DNA of 64,000 nt from Alectoria sarmentosa (taxonomy: Eukaryota; Ascomycota; Lecanoromycetes; Lecanorales; Parmeliaceae), in contig WOGZ01000009.1 in NCBI GenBank assembly GCA_009733775.1, positions 124,001-188,000 of the forward strand. Direction: 5' to 3'. Shown in pieces: positions 1-10,953 of this stretch. The notes under the pieces were generated by a model. The model saw only the letters and a program-made list of their open reading frames with translations, was not told where the DNA came from and did no database searches. Within the stretch, counting starts at the first letter, position 1. Each line of letters starts with the position of its first letter. The translations under genes were made by a program, and so were the position numbers.

Positions 1-399
1 TACACGAAAAGTAGGTTTGAAGTCCTCAGAAGGAACTCTAGGATTGATTACCCAAGGGAATCAAGTTGAATGAGGTCGTGGTATGTCGAAACGAGTCGAT
101 TTTACGGTGCTTCACGTAATCAATGGGGTGTTCGCGGTGGTCAGAAGCCACGCTGGCCATTTCAAAAGGGCTCAAGCAATCACGATTACTCAAGGCGTGG
201 TACAAAAGATCTCTAGCGTCTCTATCCTCCAACGGCAAAGATCAGTGGACCATGAAAGTCCCGTGAGCTCATCAGCCTCTTGACGCTCAACAATCCCTGT
301 CAGACTGAACCCATCGACTCCAGCGAGCTTCCCGCATCCAGACTATCATGCCCTTCCGTGACCCTCCTACAATGCACGCAATATGCCTTGAACATGGCC
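1..399. other. Window edge, no gene seen
   Basis: Only short open frames without ATG-led, protein-like sequence are present. It probably holds the 3' flank of the minus-strand gene that follows and unknown sequence from outside the window. Confidence 0.4.
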
Positions 400-1614
400 T
401 CAAGCCATTAAGACCTTCAGCGACACGACGCAGTGTCCGCCTTCTTTCGCCCAGCACGGTGCTGCGTTAATTACATCCAGGAAAACCTCGAATCTATCTT
501 CGAAATCACGCTTCAAAATGATAGGCTTGGGTACCATCGTGTCGTGAAGCTTGTGAACAGTAGCTCTGAGGCCCGACACCTTGTCTTGCTGGCCAGTCAG
601 GCCGCAGACCGCGAGCACAGAGTCAAAGAGAGATGCCATCGTCATGCAAGAGCGGAGCTTTAGCGGCACGAGTTCAGATAAAGAGGGCATTAAGATCCAT
701 AGAATCGTGTTGTTCTGCTTTTTGGCGTCGAGGCTCGTTCTGGGCGTGGACGGTAAACAGCGCTCATTTGTTGAAGAAGGATGTTTGTTGAGGTCTGCGG
801 AATTCATCAAGAGCGGTGGAAATGAAGATTCCAGAGCTGACGAAGATTCGGCTGCTTTGTGGTGCTGTCCTCGCTCGTTTGCAGCTTCATTTGTGTCTTT
901 ACACAGGCGTCTGAGCTTTGGGCTGTTTGATACGAGTATTTCTGGCTTGTTGTTTGACTTGGTCTGAGTTCCCAGTCGGCTCTCTTGTTGTGTGTTTGAA
1001 GATTCTTCTTTGTTTTCAGTATTGTGGAGAGGCACAATAGCAGAAGTAGAGATGATGGCGGGTAGTTCGGATGTCTTCGCTGGCTTGCGGCCATTCTCCA
1101 ACACGTTCTGGGGTTTTCCCGGCAAGGTTTCGATGGTGTTGGCAGCCCTCGAAGTTGTGTCTGAATGAGGGCTTTTTTGTCGACGAGCAGGCCCCTTTTC
1201 CAACACATCGGCTTCGTCGTCGCTATTGGACCTGAAGAGATGTGAGTCATAAGTCGTGGAGATAAACGTCAAGAGAGGACTTACGTGTCCGGTAAGCACA
1301 GGGCATGAAATCGAGGAGCCCTGGTAGCAATGCACATCACACACTTTGGAGAGATAAAAGGAGCCACGAAGCATTGTGTTTTCAGAAATGAACATAAGTC
1401 GCAAGATTTCCTTGCAACGTGACAGCTTGGGTCATGGAATGATCTCAATGCCAACGCATGGTTTTTGTCTGAAGGATCGAGGTCTTGGATCCACTGAGGC
1501 GACGTAGGGGGTACTGCTGACTGTGCCCATGTATTAGGGTCAGCAACGGAGTGTTCAGTAGCTAGCAACGCTGCGTACCGTAGCTAGGGCGTGGGAGCGC
1601 AAGGAAGATGCCAT
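400..1614 (-). CDS. Hypothetical protein with a C6-type cysteine cluster
   Basis: I do not recognise this protein. The model has three exons (1614-1579, 1520-1285, 1231-400) joined over introns of 58 and 53 nt with GTACGC/CACAG and GTAAG/CAG ends; frames join exactly and give 367 aa. Residues about 45-90 carry six cysteines spaced C-x2-C-x6-C-x9-C-x2-C-x11-C (starting SCDLC). This resembles a fungal Zn2Cys6 binuclear cluster, but the last spacer is longer than usual and the basic residues of the first loop are few. The middle is Ser/Lys-rich and probably disordered. The last 100 residues are ordered-looking and hydrophobic (LVPLKLRSCMTMASLFDSVL), with a terminal block ending VVSLKVLMA. It may be a divergent regulator. 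The start ATG at 1614 is inferred; an earlier exon is possible. Confidence 0.55.
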
Positions 1615-2157
1615 CGTCTTCAAGGACTGTAGCAGGACCGAGCAATGCAGAAATCGCTGTCAAGAAGACGAAGTTCTCGTTGAGCCGGTTCCGATTGGGA
1701 ATCTAACCTCGGTCTCTGAGCTGACTTCACCACGGATGTTATGACAGATATGGTAAGCGCTGTAGGTTATTGATGCCAGGAATTAATGGAAGCCTTCACT
1801 TGAAGTCTGTGTTCATGCTAGATGCTAATTTATGCTGCAGTTTCATCTTTTTGGGTTGGGATCGAAGTGATAGTGAGCAAAAACGCTTGCGCTAAGTTGT
1901 TTATTTACCGCGCCACGCCTTAAGCTCAATTTGATCTCTTCTTCAGATATGAAATGCCACGGAAACCACTGCCGACCCAGGGATTGTGCTGCATTGAGAA
2001 GGTACGAACTCAACGCATCAAAGGAAAAAAAGCTATCGACTAGGATTTATCACCATTGTACGATTATCAAATGAAAATTAGCAGGAAAAATGGGATTTCA
2101 ACTTGAAATCACTGCCATTAAACACATACATCTGATCCGAAGGGCCCTTGTACTCGT
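1615..2157. other. Intergenic
   Basis: This holds the 5' flank of the Cys-cluster gene and the 3' flank of the aspartic protease, both on the minus strand. I see no further gene. There is an AT-rich patch around 1820-1930. Confidence 0.4.
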
Positions 2158-3598
2158 TCAATAGAACTCCCGGGCAGCAAATCTCATCTCGCTAGCTCCG
2201 ACATCAAATACAGCCAGTACGTTTTTCAGAAAGACATCTCCAAGAATTGAAAGACTGTCGCCAGCGTCATCAACGCCCGAGATGCAGGTCCCATCTCCGT
2301 TATCTAAGAACAGATCTTCGGCGTTGATGAAGAACGTCTCTTTCCCAATCCTGACACCGAACTCAGGAGCCTTTGCATTACAGTCAACGACATAAGCACC
2401 CTCGTCATCACTGTATATAGCCGGTGGATCAAACAGAGCGTTGACTGCATCGGCAATACCAGTTGGCAGGTAAATCAGGGTAGTTCCACTATCGACGATA
2501 ACTTGGACCTGGGACGAATTCGTTGGCGGGCCAAAGGGATTGGGGAAGTTGGGGAAAGACCAGTGAGTTTTCTCGCTTCCTTCATAGTAGAACCCATTCG
2601 TCGTGATGGTGTAGAATTGATATTGAGGCACCGGAGCTGGCGCGTCGGCATCATTCATGGCAAGCAGCTGGAATGGTGCACTGGCAAATATGGGCGAAAA
2701 TCGCACAGGTGGGAGACCACCGATTGCAAGTAAGCCGCCCGGTACCGTGCCTGACGTGAGCGAAGATCTCTCAATAGCAAGACTGAAGAGAGGAGCAACA
2801 AGGCCTTCCTCGTACATGTTGGTAAATACCGGGTTGTACGGAATATTGGTTGTCGTATCCAAGGCAGGATTAGTGCCGGCATATTGGCTGGTAATCGAAG
2901 GGAAAGCGAACCCAATCAGGCCGCTTGACACGCCGTCGCCAAACCATGCTGCGAAGTCCACAACAGCAACTTGTTGGTTTTTGACTGTGATTCCAGCTAT
3001 TGTGACTGGTTCAATCCCGAAGATGCCGGTCAAGAACTCTCCATCGCCATAAGTGATGTTGAAATTGACATCGGGGATCTGTTCGAACGGTGGCTCTATG
3101 GTGTATGTTGAAGCGAACAGGCAGTCGCTTTCTGGTTCATCAGCCCCGGTAGTCACATTGACGCACTGAAACCCTATCCCAGCCAGCCAGGTATCACTAC
3201 TACCTAGCACATCTCCTTTAGCTGATTGGGCTTCCAAGCCTCTCCACTGGCAACGTACCCGTATCAACAACCGCTTGAAAGGATTCGGTCCCGAACTCCA
3301 CGCCGGTCAAAAAGACTGTGCCTTCTTCGACCGACGTCAATGGAGCAACACCATACACTCCATTAACCTCGCTGCCTTTCCGGAGTGATTGCACATAGCC
3401 TGCACTCCTAGAGATACCAGATGCTTGTCGTGTCAAAGAGAGGACGTTGGACGCCTGTGTATCCGGGCTGGGCGCTTGAAATGGGGCAGGAGATAGCCTC
3501 CCAACCTTGAATTTATGGGTTTGGAATCCTTGGACGCCAGCGATCCAGAAGCTAAGCTCCAAAAAAAGAGCCGCGAAGAGCTTTCCTGAATTACGCAT
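2158..3598 (-). CDS. Secreted pepsin-like aspartic protease (family A1)
   Basis: An endopeptidase of the pepsin fold, likely secreted. Two exons (3598-3259 and 3203-2158) join across a 55-nt intron with a GTACGT donor and CTAG acceptor, giving 461 aa. The ATG at 3598 starts a signal peptide (LFAALFLELSFWIAGVQG). The intron falls inside the first catalytic motif and restores VVDTGSSDTW only after splicing, which strongly supports the join. The second catalytic motif is VDSGTTLIYLP near residue 350. Flap and body motifs typical of the family are present (FNITYGDGEFLTG, GLIGFAFPSIT), as is the end block SILGDVFLKNVLAVFDVG. Both catalytic aspartates are intact, so the enzyme should be active. The C-terminus ends at AAREFY with no Ser/Thr-rich tail or obvious GPI signal, which favours a soluble extracellular protease over a yapsin. 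Substrate preference cannot be told from sequence. Confidence 0.9.
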
Positions 3599-4445
3599 TC
3601 TATTGTAGAAGCAGTAAGAGTGTAGCTATTGGAACAAGTCTCGACGAAAAGATTCGATGCAGATACTGCTGAAGCTTGAACAAACACGGAGTGTGGAACG
3701 CGGAGCAATAGGAAGACTCGAATGTACAATGAGAGAATGACAGAAGCAAGACATTTCACTTCTCAAGTACTCTATTGCTGCGATAGCACCTACTCTTCTT
3801 ACCTTGGGCGATCATGCCCGAACAAGGGCACACTCGATACAGCACTCAAGTGGAAGGTGGAGTAAGGACGCAGAAGATAATCGCTAGTCTTGTGAAGCCG
3901 GATGGCACCTTGAGGCGCATTAAGATTTTCGGCAATCTTCTTAGCGTTGGAGCAAAGACCAATGCGGCAGGTCGACAACAGACCTATCTCTGCCCTCGAT
4001 TGAGGAATTTTGACGTCAGCACACACAATAAGTATCCGAAGTAGTCAAATAGATAAGCCTTGTCCTGGGTTTCATCATGTTTTGGAGGAAGGACGACTCT
4101 TCCTAAGACATTGAAAGTTGACTGTTCTTACACATCAATGAGCAGTCACTTCCACTTAAGCCAAAAGGCTATTCATTGCAGGGCGAGATGATAGCACTGC
4201 AAGTACTTTTAAATAGTCTCTTCAATTCTTTGTTATTTTCTGACTTGTCTGCGGGAACACGCTATTCTCTCATGCTCTCGCAATGCCTTTCGATCGCGTG
4301 ACCCTGCTTCGTCATCTTGCAAATTGCAGGCCTGTATAGATAGTGCACGAGACTGAGCAGGGTACTGCACTGGGAAATCCACTGCATAGTTCTGAACCTC
4401 GTTTGTTGAGGTCGAACAGTTGGTGTCAATGTTCTGTTGAAGGCC
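3599..4445. other. Intergenic, promoter side of the aspartic protease
   Basis: About 850 bp between the protease start and the stop of the Zn2Cys6 gene. Open frames here (for example 3433-3759 minus) overlap the protease leader in another frame and lack protein character. No motif can be named with confidence. Confidence 0.35.
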
Positions 4446-5139
4446 TTAGTCGACAGGGAGAGTCCAGGCATCGTTCCGAGGAGCTGAAATTTGGTAATTT
4501 GTACCATACTGTTCCAAAGACTGTAAAGGCACACCAGCTGAGAGGTTGCGCATGCTGTCTCGAGCTACGGACACCCGATCCTGCCTCTTCATGGTTGTAG
4601 ACGTACGATACCCTCCACATTGCCTTCCTTTCAGAAGACATCTCTCGCAGGACGGCACTTCTCCAGTGCATTTCACTCGGCTGTACCTGAATTTGTCCTT
4701 CATGTCAGCATGTTTGGATTTCATCTAGAAGTAAAGACCCAACGACTTACCTGCAGTTTTCGCATGCAACCGCTGTCTTCGAGCCCCTTCCCCGACGGTT
4801 CTCCCGCTTCTGAACACGATTGATGAGGATCTTTGGGATCGGATGAGCAGACACCTCCGCACTACCATTTTCAGCGTTTCTATTCTCGGGGCTTCGGAGC
4901 TTTGTAATTCTGTTTGCTGTGCTGGCCTGTCTGGCACGGTCTGCTAATCTTTGAGCAGTGTCAAAGGATCCAGCGCTCCCAACCGCGAAGTCAGCGTCAT
5001 CGGTCGCTCGGATTCTAGCGAAATATCGAGGGTTCTGCAGAGACGTAGGTGGCGGCGCAAGTGAGTGAAAAGCCTGATGGTTCGCAAGAGGTTTGGGGAG
5101 GAGCCACCGAAGACAGCTATCAAGGCTTTCGCTTAGCAT
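4446..5139 (-). CDS. Short Zn2Cys6 binuclear-cluster protein
   Basis: Probable DNA-binding regulator. Exon 1 (5139-4751) and exon 2 (4686-4446) join over a 64-nt intron (GTAAGT...TTCAG). The splice lies inside the zinc cluster and rebuilds ACENCRYSRVKC followed by GEVPSCERCLLKGRQC, i.e. C-x2-C-x6-C-x6-C-x2-C-x6-C, the canonical Zn2Cys6 spacing. Basic residues (RVQKRENRRGRGSK) sit just before the cluster. The ATG at 5139 gives 209 aa; an in-frame TTG lies a little upstream and would not be used. The cluster is at the C-terminal third and only about 60 residues follow it, so there is no room for the usual fungal transcription-factor middle homology region. It could be truncated, could continue into an unrecognised downstream exon, or could be a genuinely short regulator. 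Confidence 0.65.
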
Positions 5140-5513
5140 CAATTCTGTCGCCAATAGGCAAGACGTGGTTCAACGGATAACCGATCTTGGAGGATTGCAC
5201 GGTTACCTATCACGGGCGGGAACGCCTCTGCTTTCTGTGTGTATACTAATTTGTCTGTCCCTATCGGCTGTTTCATGGGTTGAGGCGGAGGTGCCAATCT
5301 CCCAACAAGGAATCTCAGCACGCCTGCGCTCCTTACAACCTAGTGGATACTGGGAGTATATCGGCAAGCCAGGTAATGCCGCTGAAGTGACTAAGGTGAA
5401 CTCATCCGCCGGAGGTTGGGACAGAGATCTTTTACGGTGTTTACATTAGCAACCATCTGATCACCATAGACAGCGGGTAGCCACCCCCAGGGAAAAAAGG
5501 AGAAGAGGTAGGC
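5140..5513. other. Intergenic
   Basis: The 5' flank of the Zn2Cys6 gene. A minus-strand GTAAGC at 5516-5511 could be a splice donor of the neighbouring small ORF, which would then extend into this stretch. Nothing else is supported. Confidence 0.3.
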
Positions 5514-5756
5514 TTACTCCATGCATACAAATGCAGGATTAGCTGGCGCCAGCGAAATCCCAGCGGCATTCGGGTCGACCTCTGAACATAGTTTGCACCG
5601 ACGGGGAGACTCAGTTTTCCTTCGGACTTGGTCAGGGCAGTTAACTGGGTCCCCAGGTTTCACTCGTAGCAGACGTCCAGATTCAAAACACGGCACGAGA
5701 GTTTGATCGTCCCCCAGATCTCTGCCGCAGATGTGACATACAAATTCGAGACACAT
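5514..5756 (-). CDS. Possible small Cys-rich protein, hypothetical
   Basis: An 80-residue ATG-led open frame beginning MCLEFVCHICGRDLGDD. It carries C-x2-C (VCHICG), single cysteines (VPCFES, VNCPDQ) and a second pair RRCKLCSEVD, plus a last cysteine three residues before the stop. Paired cysteines suggest a small zinc-binding fold. Many filamentous fungi encode short proteins of this look whose function is unknown. The stop codon overlaps a GTAAGC sequence, so the frame may continue after an intron rather than end here. No neighbour clarifies its role. Confidence 0.35.
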   Translation of the reverse strand: MCLEFVCHICGRDLGDDQTLVPCFESGRLLRVKPGDPVNCPDQVRRKTESPRRCKLCSEVDPNAAGISLAPANPAFVCME

Positions 5757-6840
5757 ATTGGCGACGTTCTCTGCAGCCACTTCGTAAAGGTACGATGGAA
5801 TCTGGTTCCAAAGAAAATTGGGGGTAAAGTTGGGGCGTATACACAGAATCGAAGGGGCGTGAATGGATCCTCATTATCGTGAAAGGTGATGGGAATCTGA
5901 CTTGGCACTGTTAAGTTACTGTCAAGGCTGTCCATTGACAACCACAGAATGATCGGGTGTGCAGGCGCTAAGCCTTGCCACTGTCATATGACATGCTCCT
6001 CATACTTTGGGAACAGAAGTGGCAATATAATCTTCTCACCCATAGGCCCATGAGTGAGGGGGAGCAAGAGAACGTGACAGCCCCAGATGAATGATGACAT
6101 GAAAGCTAAGCCAAGGAATGCATGATATCGTGACCCTCTGTGCCAAAAGAGTCGATGAAAACGATACAGTGCTCCGCCTCCTCGAACCCGTTATCAAAGG
6201 GATCGCCTTGAAGTCGGACGCAGGAAAGACTCCGGACTACTCGACTGCCTGACACTCAAGGGTCCGATACAGCATTTGTTGCCCCGGATTTTGGTCAGCG
6301 TGTTGGATCATAGGGGTATTGATCACATTCATATGCTGTAGGAGCAACATTTGGCATGCACGAGCAAAATTGAATCCCGGCAGACAGCTCAACAATCGAC
6401 TGTCATCTCCAATCCACTATATCTCTGCCACACTCAGCTTCAATCACCGATGGCTTTATTAAAAAACCCCAAACCTTGCCTCACCTGCGGCTGCCTTTCT
6501 TGAATAGCCCCATACAAACTTCTCATTCTGCTATCTGCTGTTTCGGTACTTCAGTCCTCACCAATATACGTAGACGCCGTTTTTGTCATCATCGTATGAT
6601 GGCGAGTTTCTGGAAGTCGTTCTGCTAGAGTCCTGTCTTCCAGAAAGGCCCCTGCTGCAGAGAGGCAGAAGGAAATAGGACCCCAGGGAGGATCGAGGGA
6701 ATGTAGCACAAAAAGGGTGAGATGCTGAGTCAGCTTCTCTTGGCGTTGCAAGCTGCTAGGAACTTCCTCAACTTTCAAGCTCTTGCTTCCAAATTGTGTT
6801 TACCTTTCTATTTCCTACATTTCGCTCGACCTTCTGCAAT
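5757..6840. other. Intergenic, promoter of ISY1
   Basis: About 1.1 kb without a supported gene. The part before 6840 is pyrimidine-rich (for example ctttctatttcctacatttc near 6804-6823), typical of a fungal core promoter and 5' UTR. Confidence 0.4.
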
Positions 6841-7694
6841 CATGGTAAGAGTGATCCCGAAGTTTGAACCCTCCTATCGCAACACCTCAGCTGACTTGTC
6901 CTTCTCCAGGCGCGTAATTCCGAGAAAGCGCAGTCCATGCTCTTTCGTTTTCGAGCCCAACAAGCTGCTTCCCTCGGCATTATCGATGCAGGCCGTACTC
7001 GCCGTCCCAAAATGATCACTGAAGTCACAGCAATACCAGCGTGCGAGAAATGGCGTGGCCAGGTTCTCAAAGAGATTTCGCGCAAAGTCAGCAAGATACA
7101 AGAGCAGAGCCTGAGCGATTTCCAAATTCGGGATCTGAACGATGAGATCAATAAAGCGATGCGGGAGAAGCATATGTGGGAGGTGCAGATACGAAATTTG
7201 GGGGGACCGAATTACATGAGGGGTGGAGGGAAGGTTTACGATGAGGAGGGGAAGGAGATTCCTGGAGGCGGGAAGGGTTATAGGTAGGATCACCCTCCAT
7301 TGGTCATGGCCTTTGGGAGCTGACGGTCTATGCTAGATACTTCGGTCGAGCACGAGAATTGCCCGGTGTGAAGGAGATGTTCGAGTCGAGCAAGTCAAAA
7401 GCACCTGACAAATCCCTGGAGAGCAGAGCAGATCTACGAAGGCAGGTTGACGCGAGCTACTATGGTTACAACTTGGACGAAGAGGATGGGACACTACTGG
7501 CTTACGAGGCAAAGAAAGAGAAGGAGGCTTGTGAGAATCTCAAGGAGCAGGGGGACGGGAAGGCCGAGGCGGGCTGGGAACCTCTACCTGGAGATACTGG
7601 AGATGGAGTCGGTTGGAGGTTACCTACAAGCGAAGAAGTTCAGGAGGAGCTTGTAGATAGAAGAAGACGACGTCTGTTGGATAAGTTGGGTTGA
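6841..7694 (+). CDS. ISY1: Pre-mRNA splicing factor Isy1
   Basis: Isy1 is a component of the Prp19-associated complex of the spliceosome and acts during the catalytic steps in the nucleus. Three exons (6841-6843, 6910-7283, 7337-7694) give 244 aa, close to the yeast protein. The first coding exon is only the ATG: GTAAGAG follows at once, and a 66-nt intron ends in CTTCTCCAG before GCGCGTAATTCC, giving the family's start MARNSEKAQSMLFRFRAQQA. Further family blocks are visible: RRPKMITEVTAIPACEKWRGQ, the helical run through SDFQIRDLNDEINKAMREKH and VQIRNLGGPNYM. The second intron (53 nt) joins GKGYR to YFGRARELPGVKEMF. The C-terminal half is acidic and ends RRRRLLDKLG. Identification is firm. 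Confidence 0.93.
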
Positions 7695-8000
7695 TGTCCA
7701 GAAACCCTAATAGACTGTGAACTTAGCGAATTGTCAGTTGAAACCGACATTGATCCTCGCCCATACATCTCAGCCTAAACGAGAGAGTCTAGGTGTGGTG
7801 AGATGATCACGGTAAAGCTTGAAAACATAATCTACTCAAAGCTGTGAGGGTTCTTGTTGACTTGACGGGGGAAAGTTTATCCCATTCCGACGGATTAATC
7901 GTCGCTGCCGTTTCTCGAGATGGAGAAATGTGAAAGTCTTCAATTTCACCGCATATTGACTGGTATTGCATTCTGTGGTCAGCCAAATCTATAGCTTATA
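7695..8000. other. Intergenic, ISY1 to VPS17
   Basis: A 306-bp gap between two same-strand genes, holding the 3' end of one and the promoter of the next. No element is recognised. Confidence 0.4.
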
Positions 8001-9966
8001 ATGGACTTCTCATCACTTCCCAACGACCCTGACCATCCTGCAGGGGCGGATCCATGGCAGTCCTCCCCGCAACCCTCAAGGACAAGCTTTTCTCAACCAG
8101 AGTCTATAAGAGAACCTGATTCGCCAACAGCGAAGCATGCGCCACCGACTCCCGAACCTCAGCATCAAGAAGAACGAGATGGAAGTGATCAAGAGTCACC
8201 CAATGCTTCTAGCTACGAGGAGCCTCCACCACAGCAGAATGGAGCCGGGAGGACAGCCAGCAGATCAGATACAGCGAGCGATATCCGGTTCCAAGGTCCA
8301 CCATTGACTGAAGAGGAACTTCGACAACAACAGCTATACCAGCAACGGCAGCAAGAGCGATACCAACAAGCCATCCATGCACAGCAGCATGCGAGAGGTC
8401 TTGGGCCTCAGCGATATCACCCGGGCGCCCGTGCTGGGCAGAGGCAGCCTCCTCAATACAAGCTACAAGCGAAAATTACCGGTCTGGAGCGGACGGGGAA
8501 GAAGGATCCTGCCATCACATTCGATGTCCACGTGAGTCTATGGAAATGGTCGTGGAGGAATGTTTGCAGGAATCTAATGCGAGTGAAAGACGAATCTCCC
8601 CAAATTTCGTACCACACAAGTCAGAGCTATCAAACGCACACACTCCGAATTTGTCAAGCTAGCAGACCATCTGATCTCTTCAAATCCAGAAGCCTTTGTG
8701 CCCGCAGTACCTCCAGCTCTAACATCCGCAGGTGCCGGAACAGATGAAGATGAAGCTCGAACCAAAGCCTCGTTGCAAAGGTGGCTCAATTACGTGTGCG
8801 GTAATGATGTACTTATGAGAGATGATGAGATGGTTTTTTTTGTTGAAAGCGATGCTGGCTATAGTCCCATGATAAGAATGAAGCAGCCAGCTACTGGGGT
8901 ACGAAGAAAGGTTATCAAACAATTTGCACCGCCGCCAGATGATACGCCTGAGCTTCATGATGCACGGCCTATTGTTAAGCTTTTTTATCTTGGAACTATG
9001 GAGACCGGCCAGAAGGTTGACCGTGTGGTGAAGGCAAGGCGAGGTGAGCAAGCCGTCTAACTCAATTGTGCTTGCACGATTTGCTAATGCGCCGTAGGGC
9101 TCGGTCTGGCAGAGTCAGATCTAGGCGTCAAGATCGGCCAACTGTCCGTCCAAGAGACTCATCCAGGTCTCGCCAGCGCATACCGCAAATTAGGCAAAAT
9201 CATACAAACAACTGGCGACTATCATGCAGCCCAAGGCACAGCCGAAGCTACAACCATTGGCGACCCCCTAAACTACCACTCTTCTGACGCCTTAATCGTC
9301 AAAGAAATCCTCACAAACCGCCATATTCTCCTCCGCGACCTCCTCACTGCCCAAGCAGCCACTCGTAACAAACTGTCTGCTGCCGATAGGATCAAATCCA
9401 GTAGCTCCGTTCGTCGAGAAAAAGTCGACGAAGCTATCAATGCTCTCGATGAAGCCAAAAGTCACGAACAATACCTTACTCACAAAACACAGCGCGTGAC
9501 AAGCAACCTTCTGCACGAGAAACGCCGCTGGTTCGCACGTACAGCTGCAGACCTTCGTGTCAGCATCCGCGAATACGTTCTCCGTGAGATCGACTTTGAG
9601 CGTCGAACACTGGCTACCCTCGAGGCTGTCCGCCCAGACGTACGAGCTATCGATGCATCTGGTGGCCTGTCACGGTTGGGACGAGAAGCACATCCTACCA
9701 TACGTAGGACAAGCATGGCGAGCAGTCAGGGCCCCCGAGGAGACGCATGGAGCGGCGTACCAAGGAGGCCTGATGCGCTGGACCGGAGTGTTAGTGGTGG
9801 GTTTCCACCAACGGTAAAGGAGGAGGATGGAGTGAACGGTGAAGATGGAGGACGTAAGAGAGCGAGTACCGGAGCGTCAAGCTTGAAGGGCGTGGCAGAG
9901 GAGCCAGATGATGACAGGATTGATGCAAAGAATGCGGCTAGTCGATTAGCCACGAGTACGTTTTGA
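8001..9966 (+). CDS. VPS17: Retromer sorting nexin Vps17
   Basis: Vps17 pairs with Vps5 to form the membrane-binding half of retromer, which recycles receptors from endosome to Golgi. Exons 8001-8531, 8590-9043 and 9098-9966 (introns 58 and 54 nt, the second with a TTGCTAATG branch) give 617 aa. The first 145 residues are a disordered Pro/Gln-rich leader. The PX domain spans about residues 149-275 (QYKLQAKITGLERTG, FDVHTNLPKFRTTQ, RTHSEFVKLADHL). A Vps17-like BAR segment follows at about 300-540 (GLGLAESDLGVKIGQ, LTNRHILLRDLLTAQ, REYVLREIDFERRTL). The tail is low complexity. The blocks match fungal Vps17 rather than Vps5. Its partner Vps5 is not in the window. Confidence 0.9.
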
Positions 9967-10257
9967 GGAAAGCAAAGAGTGTCAGATAGTTCGGGAAGAT
10001 CGAGACGACTGGTCTTGTGAATATGTTGTACGATGAAGTGTTTGTATCTCCTATTCTCTCAGAGTCGCGGCTGTCACCAACCTCGCAGCTTTCTTCTCCT
10101 CCAATGTCTCAACAGCTCAAGACTTACAACTGCAATCAATCCAACAGTGTTGATGCAATCCTCCACCTCGCTCAATTCCTTTCCCGGACGCAAATCTGCT
10201 AACATGGCCACATTGATCATCGATCGCCTCCAGAGACACGCCCACAATCCGACAGGC

Positions 10258-10953
10258 TTATTTCTTTCCCTCCCCCCGCCCGAAAAGCACCTCAATTCTC
10301 TCCTGCAAAATGTTCCTCACAATCTTCTTATACATGCCCGCGCTCCTGTTACTGGCAACGTCTTCTGCGACGTCTTCCCAGTCGACCTGCTCCATGACAC
10401 TTTCCGCAATGCGCTTCAGCTCCATCCATGAGATGGCTTCTTTCTCCTCCTCTTGCTGCGGCACGGGCTGGTATACGATGGAAAACTTGGGCGTGCGAAG
10501 GAAGCGGCGGTGTGGGGAGGGTGAAGGCGTGGAAGGGGCGATATGGGTTCGGTGGCGCTTGATGCATGGGGTTTGGGGGTCGAGGAGTGCGGTTGTGGGG
10601 GTGCGTTTGAGGTTCCTCGTGGGGGTCGGGTCGGGGGTTGGCGGTAGATTGGTTTGGATAGTGTTGAAGGTCTTTGCTGACTTTTGCGGCGTGATGGGCG
10701 CCTCCTTTGAAGCTGAAAGCCTGCGCTGTTTCAAGGCGGAGGAGTTCTGCTGGAGATTGCGAGCCAATTGGCAATGTTCACGTAAAAGAAAGGATGGAAG
10801 GAAGGAAGGACGACTTATTACCTCGCTAGAGTCCGCTCTCGCCCCATCCGGAGCACTGAGTTTGACGTTTCGCTGGTGCTCACTCGGTAGCCTCACGAAG
10901 ACGTGGGCCAGGCGCACAGTGCCGGCGCCGGCGGGCGTGCGTTGCGAGGGCAT
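10258..10953 (-). CDS. Hypothetical basic protein with helical C-terminus
   Basis: I do not recognise this protein. The ATG at 10953 opens a frame of 231 aa. Residues 1-140 are rich in Ser, Thr, Pro and Arg (LPPTPDPTPTRNLKRTPT, STPSPSPHRRFLRTPKF) and contain several TP/SP sites of the kind phosphorylated by proline-directed kinases. The last 70 residues are a compact-looking helical block: ISWMELKRIAESVMEQVDWED, then VASNRSAGMYKKIVRNILQERIEVLFGRG. A 72-nt in-frame stretch (10821-10750) has a GTAATAAGT donor and a CTCCAG end and may be an intron; removing it leaves 207 aa and keeps the frame. Nuclear location is a guess from the basic composition. Confidence 0.55.
   Translation of the reverse strand: MPSQRTPAGAGTVRLAHVFVRLPSEHQRNVKLSAPDGARADSSEVISRPSFLPSFLLREHCQLARNLQQNSSALKQRRLSASKEAPITPQKSAKTFNTIQTNLPPTPDPTPTRNLKRTPTTALLDPQTPCIKRHRTHIAPSTPSPSPHRRFLRTPKFSIVYQPVPQQEEEKEAISWMELKRIAESVMEQVDWEDVAEDVASNRSAGMYKKIVRNILQERIEVLFGRGEGKK

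Noticed and set aside
5162..5225. tRNA-like ggttcaacggataacc segment
   Set aside because: No B box within range and no cloverleaf; coincidence in the spacer upstream of the Zn2Cys6 gene.
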